64,000 nt of DNA from Pectobacterium punjabense (GTDB lineage Bacteria; Pseudomonadota; Gammaproteobacteria; Enterobacterales; Enterobacteriaceae), in contig NZ_CP038498.1 of the NCBI RefSeq assembly GCF_012427845.1, positions 1,302,001 to 1,366,000 on the forward strand, in the 5' to 3' direction. The notes below the pieces were generated by a model, which saw only the letters and a program-made list of their open reading frames with translations, made no database searches and was not told the origin of the DNA. This document shows, one piece after another, positions 61,202 through 64,000 of this stretch. The translations under genes were made by a program, and so were the position numbers. The first letter of the stretch is position 1; each line of letters begins with the position of its first letter.

Positions 61202-61213
61202 TCCCCGCCTTTT
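61189..61213 (+). terminator. Terminator-like hairpin at the hicA/hicB junction
   Basis: GGCGGGGA (61189-61196) pairs with TCCCCGCC (61202-61209), loop TCTGA, followed by TTTT. The hicA stop (TGA at 61199-61201) lies in the loop, and hicB starts 11 bp beyond the T run. Confidence 0.7.
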
Positions 61214-61223
61214 CGGAGGCAAT

Positions 61224-61655
61224 ATGTTTTTTTCAGTCGGTGTAGAAACGCCAAAAGATGATGCTACGGCATATGGGCTGATCGTTCCGGCATTGTGTAC
61301 TGATGATTACGGTTGCTTCTCTGCGGCGGACAGCCAGCAAGAGATTGCACGCATGGCGCGGGAAGCGATTTTAACTCTTATTGATGAAGCCGTGAGCCGT
61401 GGAAATCTGGACATTAGACGACTTAATGACGCTGGACACCTCATCTATGCGGCGATGCCAGATTTTGCGGACTATGATAGTTGGTTCGTGCTGGATATCG
61501 ATCTATCAGCTTTTGAGGGAAAGCCACAGCGATTGAACATTTCTCTTCCCGATACGTTGATACAGCGTATTGATAATCGCGTGCGAGAGCAGCCGGGTAC
61601 TTATCGCGATCGCAGCCATTTTTTGGCAGAAGCCGCACGCCATGAGCTGGAATGA
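61224..61655 (+). CDS. hicB: HicB-family antitoxin
   Basis: 143 residues from the ATG at 61224 (MFFSVGVETPKDDATAYG) after CGGAGG. The N-terminal HicB-like partial RNase-H fold contains the CFSAADSQQEIARMAREAI segment. The C-terminal part LNISLPDTLIQRIDNRV looks like a ribbon-helix-helix, which would bind the hicAB operator. The order hicA-hicB is typical. Its frame also opens further upstream through hicA, which is only chance. Confidence 0.9.
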   Translation: MFFSVGVETPKDDATAYGLIVPALCTDDYGCFSAADSQQEIARMAREAILTLIDEAVSRGNLDIRRLNDAGHLIYAAMPDFADYDSWFVLDIDLSAFEGKPQRLNISLPDTLIQRIDNRVREQPGTYRDRSHFLAEAARHELE

Positions 61656-61711
61656 GCGCGGTTGAATAGGTCTGGTTGCCAGCGATAAATATCGTGACGA
61701 TGTTCGGCAAA

Positions 61712-61747
61712 GGAAAACGCGGCGCGTTGTTGAGACGTGCCGCGTTT
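61712..61747 (-). terminator. Terminator between hicB and copA
   Basis: AAACGCGGC (61715-61723) pairs with GCCGCGTTT (61739-61747). On the minus strand, where copA ends, it is followed by TTTTCC. Confidence 0.65.
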
Positions 61748-61750
61748 GCA

Positions 61751-64000
61751 TTACTGGCTTTTAGGCTTAAAGCGCAGCAAGCGGTTGGCGTTGCTGACCA
61801 CCGTGATAGAGGAGAGCGCCATCGCGGCACCGGCGACGACCGGGCTGAGCAGCGTTCCGGTCAGCGGGTAGAGCACGCCTGCGGCAATCGGTATACCCAG
61901 CGAGTTATAGATAAACGCGCCCAGCAGGTTTTGCTTCATGTTGCGCAGCGTGGCATTGGAGAGTGCTAGTGCATCGGCGACACCGTGCAGGCTGTGGCGC
62001 ATCAGCGTGATAGCGGCGGTCTCAATCGCGATATCACTGCCGCCGCCCATTGCAATGCCGACATCGGCCTGCGCCAGTGCGGGTGCATCGTTGATGCCAT
62101 CGCCAATCATCGCCACGCGTTTGCCTTGCGCCTGTAGCTTTTTGATAGCCTCTGCTTTGCCGTCTGGCAGCACCCCAGCAATCACCTGATCGATACCGGC
62201 TTCTTTAGCAATGCTCCTTGCCGTGAGTGGGTTGTCTCCTGTGAGCATAACTAATTGATAGCCCTGCTGGTGTAGACGTTGCAATGCGCTGACGCTATCC
62301 GCTCGCAGTGGATCGTGAATAGAGAATACCGCAATGATGTGACCATTTGCTGCGAGCAACACCGGCGTAATGCCGCGCTGAGCCTGCTCGTTGATCAGCG
62401 TTTCACCTTCGGTGATATCAATCTGATGCTGTGTGAGCAGTGCTGGATTCCCCAGCAGTAGATCGACATCCGAGATCTTGCCGCTGACGCCGAGACCACG
62501 CAGCGTGCGGAACTGCTCGACTTGCGCGAGCGTAAGGTTTTCCGCACGTTCAAGAATTGCCTTCGCCAGTGGATGATGAGATCCCTGTTCCAACGACGCT
62601 GCCCAGGTTAGCGCCAGTGCTTCCGTGACATCACCGACGGTATGAATCGCTACGACGCGCGGCTGCCCTTCGGTTAGCGTCCCGGTTTTGTCAAACACCA
62701 ACACATCCAACTTGCTGGCCTGTTGCAAGGCATCGGCATCCCGAACCAGAACGCCAAACTCCGCTGCACGTCCAACGCCGGAAATAATCGACATCGGCGT
62801 TGCCAGCCCAAGCGCACAGGGGCAAGCAATAATCAGAACCGTTGTGACGATAATGAGCGTATAGACTATCTGCGGCTGTGGCCCGACAAAGAACCAGATC
62901 GCACCGCTGAGAAGCGCGATGGCAACGACGACGGGAACAAACACGGCAGAAATACGATCTGCTAGCTGGCCGATAGCGGGTTTGCTGCTTTGCGCCTGTC
63001 TGACCAGCCTGATGATTCGCGACAGGGTAGTTTGGTTGCCGATTGCGTCAGCCCGGAAGAGAACGCTGCCATCGGAAACCAATGTGCCGGCGTGAACGTT
63101 GTCGCCAGTTGTTTTAGATTGCGGGATCGGTTCCCCGGTCAGCATGGCTTCGTCGACCCACACTTCGCCTTGCAAAATCTCACCGTCGACAGGAATACGA
63201 TCGCCAGTTGTCAGGCGCAACGTCATGCCGGACTGGACTTCTGACAGCGGAATGGATTTTTCTCCTTCTGCCGTCACGACGCGGGCAGTAGGCGGTGTTA
63301 AGTCCAGCAGCCGTTCTAACGCACGTGAAGATCGCTGACGGGCGCGCTGTTCCAGCGCATGACCCAGGTTGATTAAACCAATGATCATCGCGCTTGCTTC
63401 GTAGTAAAGATGGCGCGCCGCCATCGGGAAAAGATCCGGCCACAAGTTGACGGTGATAGAGTAAAGCCATGCCGCGCCCGTTCCCAGCGCGACCAGCGTA
63501 TCCATGGTGGCGGTACCGTTTTTCAAGCTACGCCAGGCATTACGGTAAAAATGGCTACCAGCAAACACCATCACCGCCAGCGTCAGAATACCGATGACGA
63601 GCCATGGTGTGCGGCTTTCTGGCGTCAGGCTCATGCTGCCGCCCAATACGCCCCACAGCATCAGGGGGACACCAAGCAGCAAACCTAGCGCCGCCTGCCA
63701 CTGAAAACGTCGAATTGCCTGCTGAGCCGTTTGCTGTTGGCGCGCCCGGCGCGCTTCTTCGTCCTGAATAATTTCCGCGCCATAGCCTGCTTGCTCAACG
63801 GCAGCAATCAGCGCCTCAGGCTCAGCGTGACCGCTTACTAACGCGCTGCGTTCTGCCAGATTTACCCGCGCCTGCGTAACGCCGCTGACGTTTTGCAGCG
63901 CCGTCTGTACGCGGCTTACGCAGCTGGCGCAGCTCATGCCCTGAAGCAGGAGCTGTACGCTGTCGTCATCGTTGGTGGACGATGTGGTTGTTGCCGGAAG
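61751..64000 (-). CDS. copA: Copper-exporting P1B-type ATPase CopA (partial)
   Basis: Inner-membrane Cu(I) efflux pump. About 749 codons are visible, and the frame continues off the right edge, so the N-terminus (probably another metal-binding domain) is missing. There is one visible HMA domain with GMSCASC. The membrane CPC site is IACPCALG, the phosphorylation site DKTGT and the hinge GDGINDAP. In E. coli it is induced by CueR; that promoter is outside the window. It is convergent with hicB. Confidence 0.97.
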   Translation of the reverse strand, partial: LPATTTSSTNDDDSVQLLLQGMSCASCVSRVQTALQNVSGVTQARVNLAERSALVSGHAEPEALIAAVEQAGYGAEIIQDEEARRARQQQTAQQAIRRFQWQAALGLLLGVPLMLWGVLGGSMSLTPESRTPWLVIGILTLAVMVFAGSHFYRNAWRSLKNGTATMDTLVALGTGAAWLYSITVNLWPDLFPMAARHLYYEASAMIIGLINLGHALEQRARQRSSRALERLLDLTPPTARVVTAEGEKSIPLSEVQSGMTLRLTTGDRIPVDGEILQGEVWVDEAMLTGEPIPQSKTTGDNVHAGTLVSDGSVLFRADAIGNQTTLSRIIRLVRQAQSSKPAIGQLADRISAVFVPVVVAIALLSGAIWFFVGPQPQIVYTLIIVTTVLIIACPCALGLATPMSIISGVGRAAEFGVLVRDADALQQASKLDVLVFDKTGTLTEGQPRVVAIHTVGDVTEALALTWAASLEQGSHHPLAKAILERAENLTLAQVEQFRTLRGLGVSGKISDVDLLLGNPALLTQHQIDITEGETLINEQAQRGITPVLLAANGHIIAVFSIHDPLRADSVSALQRLHQQGYQLVMLTGDNPLTARSIAKEAGIDQVIAGVLPDGKAEAIKKLQAQGKRVAMIGDGINDAPALAQADVGIAMGGGSDIAIETAAITLMRHSLHGVADALALSNATLRNMKQNLLGAFIYNSLGIPIAAGVLYPLTGTLLSPVVAGAAMALSSITVVSNANRLLRFKPKSQ

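Overview
The window is chromosomal DNA from a soft-rot enterobacterium, most probably Pectobacterium. Gene order follows the E. coli segment cyo-ampG-bolA-tig-clpPX-lon-hupB-ppiD ... acrAB-dnaX-recR-htpG-adk-hemH-ybaL-ushA-ybaK-ybaP-copA. It also carries a family 28 pectinolytic glycosidase with a KdgR-like operator, several ERIC repeats, and an RsmS-type small protein. The assignment rests on synteny and recalled protein similarity; no database search was run.

Layout. 1-5179 (minus): cyoB (cut by the window edge), cyoA, ampG and the lipoprotein gene yajG. 5503-17147: bolA, tig, the proteostasis block clpP-clpX-lon with heat-shock promoters, hupB, ppiD, ybaV, fadM and queC. 17288-19694: a species-specific replacement, with a PLP-dependent cysteine-synthase-like enzyme and a small membrane protein beside the cysteine-responsive regulator decR, where E. 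coli has ybaE-cof. 19772-27694: mdlAB, glnK-amtB behind a sigma-54 promoter, tesB, ybaY and atl. 27860-35864: 4.5S RNA, the hha-tomB pair, Zur-boxed rpmE2-rpmJ2, acrAB with divergent acrR, and rsmS. 35893-49288: priC, ybaN, apt, dnaX (with programmed frameshift), ybaB-recR, htpG, adk, hemH, ybaL and ushA.

49455-59164 is the accessory part, inserted between ushA and ybaK. It holds two tandem, mosaic, tail-fibre-like genes with central discoidin (F5/8 type C-like) domains, then btsT-yjiX-yjiA (pyruvate uptake and a metallo-GTPase), then a GH28 polygalacturonase homologue lacking the usual active-site histidine. The end of the window has ybaK, ybaP, a hicAB toxin-antitoxin pair and the copper ATPase gene copA (cut by the window edge).

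The most unusual feature is the tandem pair at 49524-53715. The two genes share near-identical 5' and 3' arms, and in the last 139 codons they differ only synonymously. Between the arms lie diverged, AT-rich, lectin-like centres. Neither protein has a signal peptide, and no phage genes are nearby. Other points of note are a tandem duplication over the acrR start codon, a terminator-like hairpin overlapping the end of hicA before hicB, modular ERIC elements, and canonical sigma-32, sigma-54, Zur, AcrR and KdgR sites.
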